A DNA stretch of 64,000 nucleotides from Citricoccus zhacaiensis (GCF_014645315.1 NZ_BMLQ01000009.1:1-64000), one strand, 5' to 3'. Counted from the first letter of the stretch, positions 28,294 to 37,810 are shown. A program made the numbers and translations. The notes: a model not told the origin generated them from the letters alone.

Positions 28294-29799
28294 ATGGAAT
28301 CCATCATGAACCTCATGGACGGTTTCGGCTCGGCGCTCTCTCCCATGAACCTCCTGTGGGTCATCGTCGGCTGCCTGCTCGGCACCGCGGTCGGAGTACT
28401 GCCCGGACTGGGCTCCTCCATGGCCGTGGCCTTGCTGTTACCCATGACCTTCGCCTTGGACCCCACGGGTGCCTTCATCATGTTCGCCGGCGTCTACTTC
28501 GGTGGACTCTTCGGCGATTCCACCATGGCCATCCTCATGAACACCCCGGGCCAGGCCTCGGCCATCGCCTCCACGTTCGAGGGGCATCGCATGGCGAAGG
28601 CCGGGCGGGCACCCCAGGCCCTGGCCACCGCCGCCATCGGCGCTTTCATCGGCGGCATGATCGGCTCCATCGTGGTGGTCTTCCTGGCCCCGGCACTGGC
28701 CGACTTCTCGGCCAACTTCGGCCCCCAGGAGTTCTTCGCCCTGGCCCTGTTCGCCTTCGTGGCCACGTCCTCCGTGGTAGCCGACTCGATCCTGAAGGGC
28801 CTGTGCTCGCTGATCATCGGACTGGGCATCGCCGTGGTCGGCATTGACCAGACCTCGGGGGCCGAGCGGTTCAGCTTCGGGGTCCCCCAGCTCTTCGACG
28901 GCATCTCCCTGGTGACCGTGACCGTCGCGATCCTGGCCCTCGGCGAGGTCTTCCATATCGCCTCGAGGGTGCGCCGCGATCCCACCAACCGCGTCATCCA
29001 GGCCAAGGGCCGGCCGTTCCTGTCCGGTCGGGAGTTCCGCGAGGCCCTCCCTGCCTGGCTCCGAGGTACCGGCATCGGCCTGCCCTTCGGCGTCATCCCG
29101 GCCGGTGGAGCAGATGTCCCGACCTTCGTGGCCTACGGCCTGGAGCGTCAGCTCGACCGTCGGCGCAGGAAGCCCCAGTTCGGCAAGGGGGCCATCCGTG
29201 GACTCGCTGCCCCGGAGGCCGCCGGCAATGCCACTACGGGTACCGCCATGGGTGCGCTGCTGTCCCTGGGCCTGCCCATCTCCGCCACCGCAGCCATCAT
29301 GCTCGCCGCCTTCGAGCAGTACGGATTGCAACCCGGACCGCTGATGTTCGACCGGTCACCCGATCTGGTCTGGGCGTTGCTGGCCAGTTTCTTCATCGCG
29401 ATGATTGTGCTACTGATCCTCAACCTGCCCTTCGCGCCGCTCTGGGCCAAGCTGCTGGCGATCCCCCGCCCCTATCTCTACGCCGGGATCACGGTCTTCT
29501 GCGGCATGGGCGTCTACGCGACCTCGGGTTCCACCTTCGATCTGCTGATGCTCTTGGGCATCGGCCTGCTGGGTTTCGCGCTGCGCCGGTTCGGCGTGCC
29601 GCTGGCCCCGCTGATGATCGGCATGGTCCTCGGCCCCCTGTTCGAGACGAGCATGCGGGACGCCCTGGCCAGCTCCAACCAGAGCTACGGAGTCTTCGTC
29701 GATGGACCGATCCCCGTGGCCATCTACACGCTCCTCGCCCTATCCCTGGTGATCTCCATCGTGGGCCGCGTCCGGTCAACGGCACGGAAGGACACCTGA
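28294..29799 (+). CDS. tctA: tripartite tricarboxylate transporter large permease
   Basis: A 501-residue TctA with about 11-12 helices. The family signature GVLPGLGSSMAVALLLPMT is near residue 40 and its second copy GLAAPEAAGNATTGTAMGALLSLGLP is near residue 310, the pseudo-symmetric carboxylate gates. It imports a di- or tricarboxylate with protons or sodium. The preceding TctB stop is one base away. Nothing regulatory was seen before tctC, although the region downstream holds an iron box for the next gene. Confidence 0.92.
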   Translation: MESIMNLMDGFGSALSPMNLLWVIVGCLLGTAVGVLPGLGSSMAVALLLPMTFALDPTGAFIMFAGVYFGGLFGDSTMAILMNTPGQASAIASTFEGHRMAKAGRAPQALATAAIGAFIGGMIGSIVVVFLAPALADFSANFGPQEFFALALFAFVATSSVVADSILKGLCSLIIGLGIAVVGIDQTSGAERFSFGVPQLFDGISLVTVTVAILALGEVFHIASRVRRDPTNRVIQAKGRPFLSGREFREALPAWLRGTGIGLPFGVIPAGGADVPTFVAYGLERQLDRRRRKPQFGKGAIRGLAAPEAAGNATTGTAMGALLSLGLPISATAAIMLAAFEQYGLQPGPLMFDRSPDLVWALLASFFIAMIVLLILNLPFAPLWAKLLAIPRPYLYAGITVFCGMGVYATSGSTFDLLMLLGIGLLGFALRRFGVPLAPLMIGMVLGPLFETSMRDALASSNQSYGVFVDGPIPVAIYTLLALSLVISIVGRVRSTARKDT

Positions 29800-29860
29800 C
29801 CACCGCGTCCCTGTGTGACGTGGGAAGCGGTATGAGTTCGCACTCCACACGGAGAAGAGT

Positions 29861-29879
29861 TTAGGTTAGGCTTACCTTA
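29861..29879. promoter_or_regulatory. DtxR/IdeR-type iron box upstream of the CobW-like gene
   Basis: TTAGGTTAGGCTTACCTTA matches the 19-base IdeR/DmdR consensus (TTAGGTTAGGCTAACCTAA) at 17 positions. It lies 130 bases before the CobW-like start and 61 bases after tctA. Fe2+-loaded DtxR/IdeR would bind here and repress under iron-replete conditions. Confidence 0.8.
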
Positions 29880-30008
29880 CATACTGGAAGTGAGCCGTTC
29901 CCAGACCACCGAGCACCTGAAACGCCCCACTCACGACGCCGGAAGTGCAGTCCCAGCGGACCAGGCCACCGGACGTGGTGCCGGGCGCGCCGAAAGGGAA
30001 AAGTCATC

Positions 30009-31064
30009 ATGATCTCACAGGACAACGCACGGCCTTCGGCCGGTGTGCCCATGCTCGCCGTGGTGGGCACGCGCCCGGACGCGCGGCTGGAGTACGCCAC
30101 GGAGCTGGCCCGAATCCTGAACCGGCAGCTGGTGACCTCCTTTCAGCTGCGGGCGGCCGAGGAGCCCGTGGCCGAGGCCAGTCGGCTGACTGCCGCAGTA
30201 AAGGCGCCGGCCGGTGCCGTGGTGGAGATCCCCGATCGGGTGTCTACGGCAGATCTCGCCGCCGAACTGTCCTCGCCCGTGTCCGCCACGCGGCTGGAGG
30301 GTGTGATCTGCGTGGTGGACGCCGCTCACGGCGTGCAGGACCTGTTCCGCGAGGACTACCTGGTCCCCCGGAGCGGTCACCCCTCCACCGCCACGGCCCG
30401 GTCCCTCGTGTCCATCACGCACGTGGAATACGCCTCCCTGATCGTCCTGGTCAACTGGGAGGACGTCGCCACGGACGAGCTCCGCACCCTGTTAGCGCTG
30501 CTCCACCATCTCAGTCCGCTGGCGCGGATACGCCTGCTGGAGGACCTGGCAGACATGGGGCACACCCTGCCGGATCTGCCTGCGATCCCCGGATATGACG
30601 CTCACCTGGACCGCCCCGGTTGGACGAAGCTGCTGGCCCGCGGTTTCGAGACCTTCATCCACGATGACCGCGTGACGGCCCTCCACTACGACTGCGCCCG
30701 GCCGTTCCATCCCGTGCGGATGCATGAGCTGGTCCACGAGCTGATGTCCCCGGAGCGGTTCGGTACCGTGGTCCGCTCCGCCGGCTACTGCCGGGTGGCC
30801 AGCAGCGCCAACGTCACCGGGCATTGGAACCACGTGGGCAAGGTGATGGCGCTCAGCCCGGTCAGCCTCGACGACGACCTTGAGCTGTTGCTGGACCCCT
30901 GGGCGGACACGGACCCGCTGACCGTCGGCCAGAACCTGGCCTTCATCGGCCTGGACCTGGACCGCGAGGGGCTGATCAACGCCCTCGACCGGGCCGTGCT
31001 GACGGACGAGGAGTTCCTCGCAGGACCCTCCGCGTGGGCAGAACAGGTGAAGCGGCTTCGGTAG
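30009..31064 (+). CDS. CobW-like protein lacking a recognisable P-loop
   Basis: A 351-residue protein resembling the actinobacterial CobW/YciC metallochaperone family. The opening strand MLAVVGTRPDARLEYATELAR stands where GxxGxGKT should be, but no GKT is present. The G4 region reads VLVNWEDV instead of an NKxD, and the CxCC metal motif is missing. The CobW C-terminal domain is recognisable: RPFHPVRMHELVHELMSP, YCRVASSANVTGHW and LAFIGLDLDREGLINALDRAVLTDEE. It is probably not a functional GTPase and may bind metal or protein through the C-terminal domain. The upstream iron box implies induction under iron limitation. Confidence 0.72.
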   Translation: MISQDNARPSAGVPMLAVVGTRPDARLEYATELARILNRQLVTSFQLRAAEEPVAEASRLTAAVKAPAGAVVEIPDRVSTADLAAELSSPVSATRLEGVICVVDAAHGVQDLFREDYLVPRSGHPSTATARSLVSITHVEYASLIVLVNWEDVATDELRTLLALLHHLSPLARIRLLEDLADMGHTLPDLPAIPGYDAHLDRPGWTKLLARGFETFIHDDRVTALHYDCARPFHPVRMHELVHELMSPERFGTVVRSAGYCRVASSANVTGHWNHVGKVMALSPVSLDDDLELLLDPWADTDPLTVGQNLAFIGLDLDREGLINALDRAVLTDEEFLAGPSAWAEQVKRLR

Positions 31065-31080
31065 CTTTGGATTCCCTGGC

Positions 31081-32142
31081 TCAGGGAACCAGCATCACCT
31101 TGAGGGCCTCACGGGCGTCCATGGCGGCGTAGGCGGCCGGTGCCTGCGTGAGCGGCATGGTGACGTCGAAGACACGCCCGGGGTTGATCTCCCCGGCGAC
31201 GACCTGGGCCGTGGCGGACTCGAGGTAGCGGCGCACGGGAGCCGTTCCTCCCGTCAGCGTGATGTTGTTCAAGAACAGGCTGCCGCCGATCGGGGCCTCC
31301 CGGTACTGGGGGACGCCCACGCGGGAGATCGTCCCGCCGGCGCGCACCACCCCGACCGCCTGCTCGTAGGCCGGGCGGTGGCCCACGGCCTCGAGCACCA
31401 CATGTGAACCGTGGCCATCCGTGAGATCCCGCACCAGCCCGATCCCCTCCTGACCACGTTCAGCCACGACGTCCGTGGCGCCGAACTCGCGGCCGAGGTC
31501 CGTGCGCGAGGCGTGCCGGCCCATGAGGATGATCCGGTCGGCACCGAGCTGGCGGGACGCCAGGACGGCGGAGAGCCCCACGGCACCGTCACCGATCACG
31601 GTCACGGTCTGCCCGGGGCCCACCCGGCCCATCGTCGCGGCGTGGTATCCGGTCAGGTAGACGTCGGAGAGACTCAGCAGGCTCGCGAGCAGCTCCTCAG
31701 AGCCGTTGCCCGTCTCATCGACGGCAGAACCGTCGGCGGCTCGGACCGCCACCAGGGTGCCGTCGGCGAGCGGGACGCGGACAAACTCGGATTGCAGGCC
31801 GATCCCCTGGCCACCGAAGAACCCGCCATGCAGGCAGGAGACGTGGAATCCCTCGCGGCAGAACTCGCAGGTGTTGTCCTGGTAGGTGAAGGAGGAGATC
31901 ACCAGGTCGCCCGGGCGCAGCGAGGTCACGGCCGCGCCGATCTCCTCCACCACGCCCATGGCCTCGTGGCCCATCGGGCTGCCCTGCTCCGAGGCCTCCA
32001 TCGAGTGATAGGGATGCAGGTCCGAGCCGCACACGCAGGAGCGCACCGTGCGGATGACGGCGTCCGTCGGCTCGATCAGCCTCGGGTCGGGAATGGTCTC
32101 GACGCGGACGTCTCCGGCACCGTACATGAAGGTCGCTTTCAT
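31081..32142 (-). CDS. zinc-dependent medium-chain alcohol dehydrogenase
   Basis: A 353-residue MDR enzyme. Catalytic zinc residues are in SCVCGSDLHPY and MGHEAMGVVEEIG. The structural zinc loop has three Cys (CEFCREGFHVSC) rather than four. The Rossmann motif is VIGDGAVGLSAVLA, with GRHASR after the next strand suggesting NADP preference. It follows the aconitase X genes by 65 bases on the same strand and may act in the same pathway. It converges with the CobW-like gene. ATG 32142 has GGGAGG immediately before it, closer than ideal, so GTG 32151 is an alternative. Confidence 0.82.
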   Translation of the reverse strand: MKATFMYGAGDVRVETIPDPRLIEPTDAVIRTVRSCVCGSDLHPYHSMEASEQGSPMGHEAMGVVEEIGAAVTSLRPGDLVISSFTYQDNTCEFCREGFHVSCLHGGFFGGQGIGLQSEFVRVPLADGTLVAVRAADGSAVDETGNGSEELLASLLSLSDVYLTGYHAATMGRVGPGQTVTVIGDGAVGLSAVLASRQLGADRIILMGRHASRTDLGREFGATDVVAERGQEGIGLVRDLTDGHGSHVVLEAVGHRPAYEQAVGVVRAGGTISRVGVPQYREAPIGGSLFLNNITLTGGTAPVRRYLESATAQVVAGEINPGRVFDVTMPLTQAPAAYAAMDAREALKVMLVP

Positions 32143-32207
32143 ACCTCCCACGCTACCGGCAGTCTCCCGTCCGAGCGTCCTGGTCGCCGGCCAACCGTCG
32201 TGAGGCC

Positions 32208-32651
32208 CTACCCCACGATGGTGACGGTTCCCGCGTCCCCATCCACCTCCACGATGTCGCCGGTGCGGATGACCTGGACCGGGTCACGGTCGAACTCGCT
32301 GACGGTGGGGACACGGGTCACGACGGCGCCGAGCACGGCCTTGGTGGTCACCGTGGTGAACACCATCGCTGCCGGGGCCGTTCCAAGCAACCGTGTGCTC
32401 TGGAAGAAGCCCGACCACCCGGACGAGCCCTTGGCCCCGGGGAAGACCAGGACCTTGCCGGTGAAGCACACCCCGCACAAGGCGTGGCGCCGCTCGATGA
32501 TGGTGCCCTGGGCCGGGTCGATGCCGCCCCACCCGGAGATGGTCTCCGGGGAGACGAGGGCCTCAGCCCGGACGATTCCGGGAACGATACCCCTTCCTCT
32601 CAACACCGTTCCCCGTGCTACGGCGCGGGCTTCTGTGGAGGGCACGCTCAT
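32208..32651 (-). CDS. aconitase X small (swivelling-domain, DUF126) subunit
   Basis: A 147-residue DUF126 protein, the swivelling domain of aconitase X. The conserved active-site loop is FPGAKGSSGWSGFFQ, whose Ser is required in characterised AcnX dehydratases. ETISGWGGIDPAQGTII is the second family segment. Together with the large subunit it would dehydrate a hydroxy acid using an Fe-S cluster. The ATG overlaps the large-subunit stop (ATGA). Known AcnX activities are cis-3-hydroxy-L-proline dehydratase in bacteria and phosphomevalonate dehydratase in archaea. Confidence 0.88.
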   Translation of the reverse strand: MSVPSTEARAVARGTVLRGRGIVPGIVRAEALVSPETISGWGGIDPAQGTIIERRHALCGVCFTGKVLVFPGAKGSSGWSGFFQSTRLLGTAPAAMVFTTVTTKAVLGAVVTRVPTVSEFDRDPVQVIRTGDIVEVDGDAGTVTIVG

Positions 32652-33928
32652 GACAGCTCTCCTTTCCAGGTCCCGGTGATCGCGGCCTGAACGCAGTCGG
32701 CCGTGGTGCCGAACCAGGCCTCGATCCCGAGGATGGCGGGCAGATAGTGGGCTTGCTTGGCACTGTCGGTGGCGAAGACCCGCGTGCCCTTCGGCGCTGT
32801 GCGGGACATGGCCGGACAGGAGTCCGTCAGGAGGCGCCCACCGGCACGGTGGATGACCTCTGTGTAGCCGTTGCGGTCAGCCACGGCCCGCAAGGCTCGC
32901 GGCGTCATGATCCACAGCTCCGTCCCGGGATGCAGGGTCCGCCCGTCCAGCAGCGCGGCGATCTCCCCCAATTGGTCCAGGGAGGCATGGGGACAGCCCA
33001 GCAGCACGAAGTCGACGTCCTCGGTGTCCCCCTGGTTGTTGAGCAGTTCGTACATCTGGCGTCGATCCGACGCGGTGAACGCGACGGGTTCCGGGACCTC
33101 GTGCGGACCGAAGGCAGCCTCCACCGAGGGCGCCTCCGGCGTGACACCGGGCAGGTGGAAGATCTCCACACCCCCGGTAGTCGCCAGGGCCGCCCCGAGA
33201 TGCTTCAGGTCGGCCTGGCTGGGCAGGCCCAGCTCGCCCGTCAGGACAGGCCGCTCCTCCTGGACCACGTGCCCCGCGAAGTACCCGAACAGTCCCCAGT
33301 CCAGGAAGGAGTCGATGGGCACGTCCGCCCGGATCAGGTGGGATCCGTGGCGGTTCTCATCCAGGTGGTTGCCCCAATAGGGGATGCGGCCGGTCAGGCC
33401 GGCCGCTCCCGTGGACGCAGTGCCCTCGCAGTTGGACTTGGCTCCGATGACCGAGTTCGCGTAGACCACCGCCGAGGATTCCATCCAGGCGATGTGCTCT
33501 CCCCGCACGGGCAGGTTGCCCACCTGGTAGGGCGTGCACGTGGCCAGGATGTTGATGCCCCGGTCACTGGCGAAGGCCTCGGCGTCGGCCTGCAACTCCA
33601 CCAGGTGGGGGTTGTAGGGGGTGATGTTGAGGGCATCGGCACTGAATCCGTGCTGCAATTGGCACGTGGGGACCCGCATCTTCGGGATCTCGATCTCGTC
33701 GTCGCAGTCGAGGTTGATGACGGCATACGCCTTGTTCCAGCCGCCCTCGGCGGCGATCTTCTCCTTCGCAGGCGTGGGTTGGGTGGAGGTTCCGGCCACA
33801 TTGCGGACACTGCACAGCCTCTCGGCCCCCAGTCCCTCCCCGTAGCGGACCAGCAGGTCCATGGCCGCCGCCACGGCGTCACCGTCCCGCCCGTCCCGCA
33901 TGGCCCGGTCGTCGTCAGTGAGCAGCAT
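32648..33928 (-). CDS. aconitase X large (catalytic, DUF521) subunit
   Basis: A 426-residue AcnX catalytic subunit. Conserved segments are HIAWMESSAVVYANSVIGAK followed by NCEGTASTGAAGLTGRIPYWGNHLDENR, and late LLTDSCPAM, which contributes a cluster Cys. LLGCPHASLDQL supplies another Cys. The start at ATG 33928 is set by AAGGAG seven bases before it; it overlaps the upstream FAD oxidoreductase stop by 14 bases. Two separate subunits place it in the type II group. No proline-pathway gene (ketimine reductase, racemase) is nearby, so the substrate is open. Confidence 0.88.
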   Translation of the reverse strand: MLLTDDDRAMRDGRDGDAVAAAMDLLVRYGEGLGAERLCSVRNVAGTSTQPTPAKEKIAAEGGWNKAYAVINLDCDDEIEIPKMRVPTCQLQHGFSADALNITPYNPHLVELQADAEAFASDRGINILATCTPYQVGNLPVRGEHIAWMESSAVVYANSVIGAKSNCEGTASTGAAGLTGRIPYWGNHLDENRHGSHLIRADVPIDSFLDWGLFGYFAGHVVQEERPVLTGELGLPSQADLKHLGAALATTGGVEIFHLPGVTPEAPSVEAAFGPHEVPEPVAFTASDRRQMYELLNNQGDTEDVDFVLLGCPHASLDQLGEIAALLDGRTLHPGTELWIMTPRALRAVADRNGYTEVIHRAGGRLLTDSCPAMSRTAPKGTRVFATDSAKQAHYLPAILGIEAWFGTTADCVQAAITGTWKGELS

Positions 33929-35300
33929 GGAGGGGCTCCTTTTCTTCGTCTTTCTCCTCATGACGGTCGCTGGCTGGCACCCCGGCCGGAACCGCGCCGT
34001 CCCCGGCCTCGTCCGGACCGATATTGGCCCGGAGGCGTTCGCGCAACTGGGCCCGGTCGATCTCGGCCACAGGACCGCCGTCGGCCAGGTCGAGCGCGTG
34101 GGCCGCGGCCTCCCCCATGGCTGCACAGGGACCCATCACGCGGATGCTGGAGAGGGCGGCTGCGTCGCCGTCCACGCACCGTCCGGCAGCCAACAGGTTG
34201 ACGGCACCTCGGGGGGTGATGCTGCCCAGGGGCACATAGTGCACGTGATCGCCGTCGAATTGCTCCCAGACGTACCCCTCGGGCTGGTCATGCAGCTCGA
34301 TGGGCCAGGAGGTCCGGGCGATCGCGTCCTCGAACCGGAACCCTGAGCGCACCTCGTGTTCGGTGAGCTGGTGCTCACCGGCAATCCATCGTGTCTGGCG
34401 CCGGCCCGGAAGACCGTAGAAGCGGACGGAGGCCTGGCCGAAGGCCGCCGGATGGTGGTCCCGGAGGAATTGGATGACGCGATCGGCCTGATCCTTGCCG
34501 CGCAGTTGGGCCTCAGCGGCCCCCACAGCCTCAAGAGGGGATTCGATATGGGTCATGTTCAGCACCGCCGTGTCCCGGCCGGGGAAGAAGAAGGCCAGCC
34601 CGTCCCGACGGATCAGCCCGTATTCGTCGGCATGGTCGTACACGCTCTGGGCCAGGTCCTGAGGATCCGGCGCGGCTGAGGGGACGAGCCCCTCGACGCG
34701 CACCTGCTGCGATCCCCAGATGGTCCGTTCCGGGACCCGGCATTCGAGGCCGGCTTCCCAGGTCAGCGCCGCGTCTCCGGAGGCGTCGATGAAGGAATCC
34801 GCCTCGACCTTCAGCAGTCCGTAGCGGGTTGCGAACGTCACTGACCGCAGGTGACCGGCGTCGTTGTCCACCGAGAGGATGGAGGCTCCAGTCACGGGAA
34901 CCACTCCCGACTGGACGATCTCGCGTTCCATCCAGCGGCCCACGGCGTGCTCGTCATAGTTCACCGTGATGGTGTGGCGGTGGTTGTAGGAGAGATCGCC
35001 CGTCTTCTCCAGGTCGGGGAACATCCGGTCGAAGAGGCCGTGCGTGAGCTGGCGGTATTCCGGCCCGTTGCCGTAGACCCCGCAGAACAGTCCGATCAGG
35101 GAGTTCGCGCACTGTCCGCCCAGCATGGGCAGGGCATCCACGAGGATCACCCGCCGGCCCAGACCCGCCGCGGTCAGGGCGGCGGAGACGCCGGCGATGC
35201 CGGCGCCGACGACGCAGAGGTCTCCGCGCAGTTCCTCCAGCGGTCCGCTCGGTGGTTTCGTGATGGTGTGGATCTTCACGTCGGTCAGCTTGTGGGGCAT
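33915..35300 (-). CDS. FAD-dependent oxidoreductase (FAD_oxidored family)
   Basis: A 461-residue flavoprotein. The dinucleotide fold is LCVVGAGIAGVSAALTAAGLG, with VILVDALPMLGGQC after it. The second FAD contact is FIDASGDAALTWEAG and the C-terminal AGRCVDGDAAALSSIRVMGPCAAMGEAAAHA segment is the family ending. This family oxidises or reduces small carbon compounds of unknown type. It begins one base into the stop of the IlvD/Edd gene (TGATG). The last 20 residues are highly charged. Placement between two dehydratases suggests it oxidises or reduces an intermediate between two dehydration steps. Confidence 0.85.
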   Translation of the reverse strand: MPHKLTDVKIHTITKPPSGPLEELRGDLCVVGAGIAGVSAALTAAGLGRRVILVDALPMLGGQCANSLIGLFCGVYGNGPEYRQLTHGLFDRMFPDLEKTGDLSYNHRHTITVNYDEHAVGRWMEREIVQSGVVPVTGASILSVDNDAGHLRSVTFATRYGLLKVEADSFIDASGDAALTWEAGLECRVPERTIWGSQQVRVEGLVPSAAPDPQDLAQSVYDHADEYGLIRRDGLAFFFPGRDTAVLNMTHIESPLEAVGAAEAQLRGKDQADRVIQFLRDHHPAAFGQASVRFYGLPGRRQTRWIAGEHQLTEHEVRSGFRFEDAIARTSWPIELHDQPEGYVWEQFDGDHVHYVPLGSITPRGAVNLLAAGRCVDGDAAALSSIRVMGPCAAMGEAAAHALDLADGGPVAEIDRAQLRERLRANIGPDEAGDGAVPAGVPASDRHEEKDEEKEPLHAAH

Positions 35301-37015
35301 CAGGAGTCCTTGGCGTAGTGGTGGTGCTGCAGTGCGGGGGCGGTCTCAGGGACCAGGGTGGCGCCGCGTTCGAGCGGCGTGACGGTCCGGGCGTAGACGC
35401 CCAGCCACCCCTCGGTCGTGGTGGGCTCGCGGGCCGGCTGGGTCAACCGGCGTCGCTCGAGCTCCTCGCCGGAGACAAGCAGGTCCACGCTCCTGGCCGG
35501 GATGTCGGCTCGGATCGGGTCGCCGTCGTGGACCAGCCCGAGGGGGCCCTCCAGGGCTCCTTCCGGCTTGACCTCGCCGACGACGATGCCCTGGTTCACG
35601 AGCCCGGAGAGCTGGCCGTCGGTCACCACGGCCACCTGACCGGTGAGTCCGGCGCCGTTGAGGGCGAACACGACATTGGAAGCCATACCCATCCCCGGTG
35701 TTCCGGAGGGACCCAGGCCGCGCAGGACCAGAACGGTCCCCGCCTCGACCTGATGTGTGTTGATGGCCGCGATGGCCTCTGCCGCGTCCTCGAAGACCCG
35801 GGCAGGGCCCTCGAAGCTGTCCTGGCGGCGCTCGGTGGCGGAGAGCTTGACGATCGAACCGGCCGGCGCCAGGGACCCGTACAAGATCTGGATGGTGGCG
35901 TGTGTGGCGCGAGGCTCATGCAGGGGGTGGATGACACTCGCGTCCGGCTCCGGTGCCCGTTGCAGGACCTCGCCCAGCGTTCGCCCGCCGATGGTGGCGA
36001 CCTCGAGGTCCAGGACGGGCTGCAGTTGCGAGAGGACGCCGAGTGCTCCCCCGGCGGCCTCCAGGTCTTCGATGCTGTCCGGGCCACTCGGCCGGATGGC
36101 CGTGAGTGGACCCACCTCGCGGCCGAGCTCGGCGAACAGTGCACTGATGTCCACGTCCACACCGGATTCCACCGCGATGGCCTGCAGGTGCTTGACGCTG
36201 TTGATCGATCCACTCACGGCCAGCACGGCCGCGACGGCGTTGCGGAAGGCGCCCGGGGTCAGGATGTCCCGGGGACGACGCTGGGTCAGCACCGCCTCGA
36301 CGATGGTCCGGGCGGAGGCACGTGCGTTCTCCCACATCGCAGTGCTGTTGGCCGCCACGGGTGCCGATCCCGGCAGGCTCATGCCGAGTGCCTCGGCCAT
36401 GATGTGCATGGTGTTGGCGGTTCCCATGCCGGTACAGACGCCGGGGCCGGCGATGGCCCGGTCGCTGATCGTGCAGAGGTCCTCGATGGTGATGCCTCCG
36501 GTGGCCACGTGGCCGGCCTTCAGGAAGACCTCCTCGATGTCCGCGGGCTCGCCGTTGTCCAGGATTCCGCAGGGCTGGTATCCGCAGGGCACCACGATGG
36601 TGGGCACGTTGATCCGTCCGGCCGCCATCAGCTGGCCCGGTGTCGTCTTGTCGCACGAGGCCAGGCAGATCATGCCGTCCAGTTGGCTGCCCTCCACGGC
36701 CGCTTCGATGTCATTGGCCAGGAGGTCCCGGCTGGACAGGACGTAGCCGCCTCGGCCCCCGGCGGCCATGATGAAGTCGGTGGGTGCCACCGTCCGGATC
36801 TCGAAGCCCACAGCTCCGGCCTCCCGGATGGCCTCGACCACCTGGTCGGCGATGGCGTCGAGATGGCTGAAGCAGGGTGAGAGTTTCGAGGAGGAGTTGA
36901 CCACGGCGATCTTCGGCTTGACCACATCCTCGTCGCTCAGGCCGAGTGCCTTCCATTGCGTCCGGCGGGTCGCCCACCGGGGAGAGCCGACGGGGAAGTT
37001 GCTGCGCAGTTCCAT
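35300..37015 (-). CDS. IlvD/Edd-family dehydratase (sugar-acid dehydratase-like)
   Basis: A 571-residue dehydratase. Three cluster cysteines are visible: KLSPCFSH near residue 48, LASCDKTTPG near 120 and GVCTGMGTANTMH near 193. The last two match the [2Fe-2S] ligands of IlvD/Edd enzymes. The C-terminal half has the GMGMAS and VTDGQLSGL motifs (Ser base). SPC rather than TPCN argues for a hydroxy- or sugar-acid substrate over dihydroxyisovalerate. Its start abuts the permease stop exactly. It is part of the ABC-IlvD-FAD-AcnX operon. Confidence 0.87.
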   Translation of the reverse strand: MELRSNFPVGSPRWATRRTQWKALGLSDEDVVKPKIAVVNSSSKLSPCFSHLDAIADQVVEAIREAGAVGFEIRTVAPTDFIMAAGGRGGYVLSSRDLLANDIEAAVEGSQLDGMICLASCDKTTPGQLMAAGRINVPTIVVPCGYQPCGILDNGEPADIEEVFLKAGHVATGGITIEDLCTISDRAIAGPGVCTGMGTANTMHIMAEALGMSLPGSAPVAANSTAMWENARASARTIVEAVLTQRRPRDILTPGAFRNAVAAVLAVSGSINSVKHLQAIAVESGVDVDISALFAELGREVGPLTAIRPSGPDSIEDLEAAGGALGVLSQLQPVLDLEVATIGGRTLGEVLQRAPEPDASVIHPLHEPRATHATIQILYGSLAPAGSIVKLSATERRQDSFEGPARVFEDAAEAIAAINTHQVEAGTVLVLRGLGPSGTPGMGMASNVVFALNGAGLTGQVAVVTDGQLSGLVNQGIVVGEVKPEGALEGPLGLVHDGDPIRADIPARSVDLLVSGEELERRRLTQPAREPTTTEGWLGVYARTVTPLERGATLVPETAPALQHHHYAKDS

Positions 37016-37810
37016 TCAGCCCACGTCCTTTCGCCCATAGACGGATTCGTGCCAGGGGATCGCCACGCGCTTGAAGGAGGTCACGATGAAGTACATGATC
37101 AGCCCCACGGTCGCCAGCATCAGGATGACCGCGAACAACGCCGGTGCATTGAGTTCGTTGAGGGTCTTCACCACCATGTAGCCCAGCCCCTCGTTGCCAC
37201 CCAGGTACTCTCCGACGATGGTGCCGATCACCGCCAGCACGATGGCCGTCTCCATGCCGGCGAAGACGTGCGGCATCATGCTCTTGTACTCCAGGTGCCG
37301 GAAGGTCTGCCACCGGCTGGCGTTGATGCTCTGCATCAGGTCTCGGTGCCCCCGTTCCACGGAGCGCACGCCCAGCAGGACGTTGAGCATGACGGGGAAG
37401 AAGGCCAGGAGGCCGGCGATGATGACCTTGGTGGTCATGCCGAACCCGAACCAGATGACGAACAGCGGGATGAGGGCGACCTTCGGCACCACCTCCAGTG
37501 CGATGATCAAGGGCCTGACGCTGGCTTCCACCAACGGCAGCTTCCCCAGAACGACCCCGACGAGGACGCCCGCCAGGACGCCGGCCACGAAGCCGAGGAC
37601 GATCTCGATGACGGTCACCCGCACGTTGTCCCAGGTGGTGGGCTGGGCGAGGAGTTCGCCGAGGTTCTCGAAGATCATGGTCGGCGGAGGCAGGATGAGC
37701 GGCGAGACATCCAACGCCTTGACGCTCAGCTCCCAGATCACGAACAGCACCACGAGGAGTCCGGGAGTGGTGATCCACGGAAGGACCTTCAGCAGTTTCT
37801 TACGATTCAT
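37016..37810 (-). CDS. ABC transporter permease (SsuC/TauC type)
   Basis: A 264-residue permease with six helices. The cytoplasmic EAA loop is visible as EVVPKVALIPLFVIWFGFG, the form found in nitrate/sulfonate/taurine/pyrimidine-precursor importers. The start overlaps the ATPase stop by 11 bases. It imports the substrate recognised by the upstream-encoded binding protein. Confidence 0.9.
   Translation of the reverse strand: MNRKKLLKVLPWITTPGLLVVLFVIWELSVKALDVSPLILPPPTMIFENLGELLAQPTTWDNVRVTVIEIVLGFVAGVLAGVLVGVVLGKLPLVEASVRPLIIALEVVPKVALIPLFVIWFGFGMTTKVIIAGLLAFFPVMLNVLLGVRSVERGHRDLMQSINASRWQTFRHLEYKSMMPHVFAGMETAIVLAVIGTIVGEYLGGNEGLGYMVVKTLNELNAPALFAVILMLATVGLIMYFIVTSFKRVAIPWHESVYGRKDVG

Noticed and set aside
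31081-32142. Calling the zinc alcohol dehydrogenase a mycofactocin/NDMA-dependent enzyme
   Set aside because: No feature specific to nicotinoprotein alcohol dehydrogenases could be seen, and the gene follows the aconitase X operon rather than mft genes.
32208-33928. Assigning the aconitase X genes to cis-3-hydroxy-L-proline degradation
   Set aside because: No ketimine reductase, hydroxyproline epimerase or proline transporter genes are present; the IlvD and FAD genes do not fit that pathway.
35318-36880. 520-codon plus-strand frame opposite the IlvD/Edd gene
   Set aside because: The minus strand carries all three cluster Cys motifs; the plus frame has none and is biased in composition.
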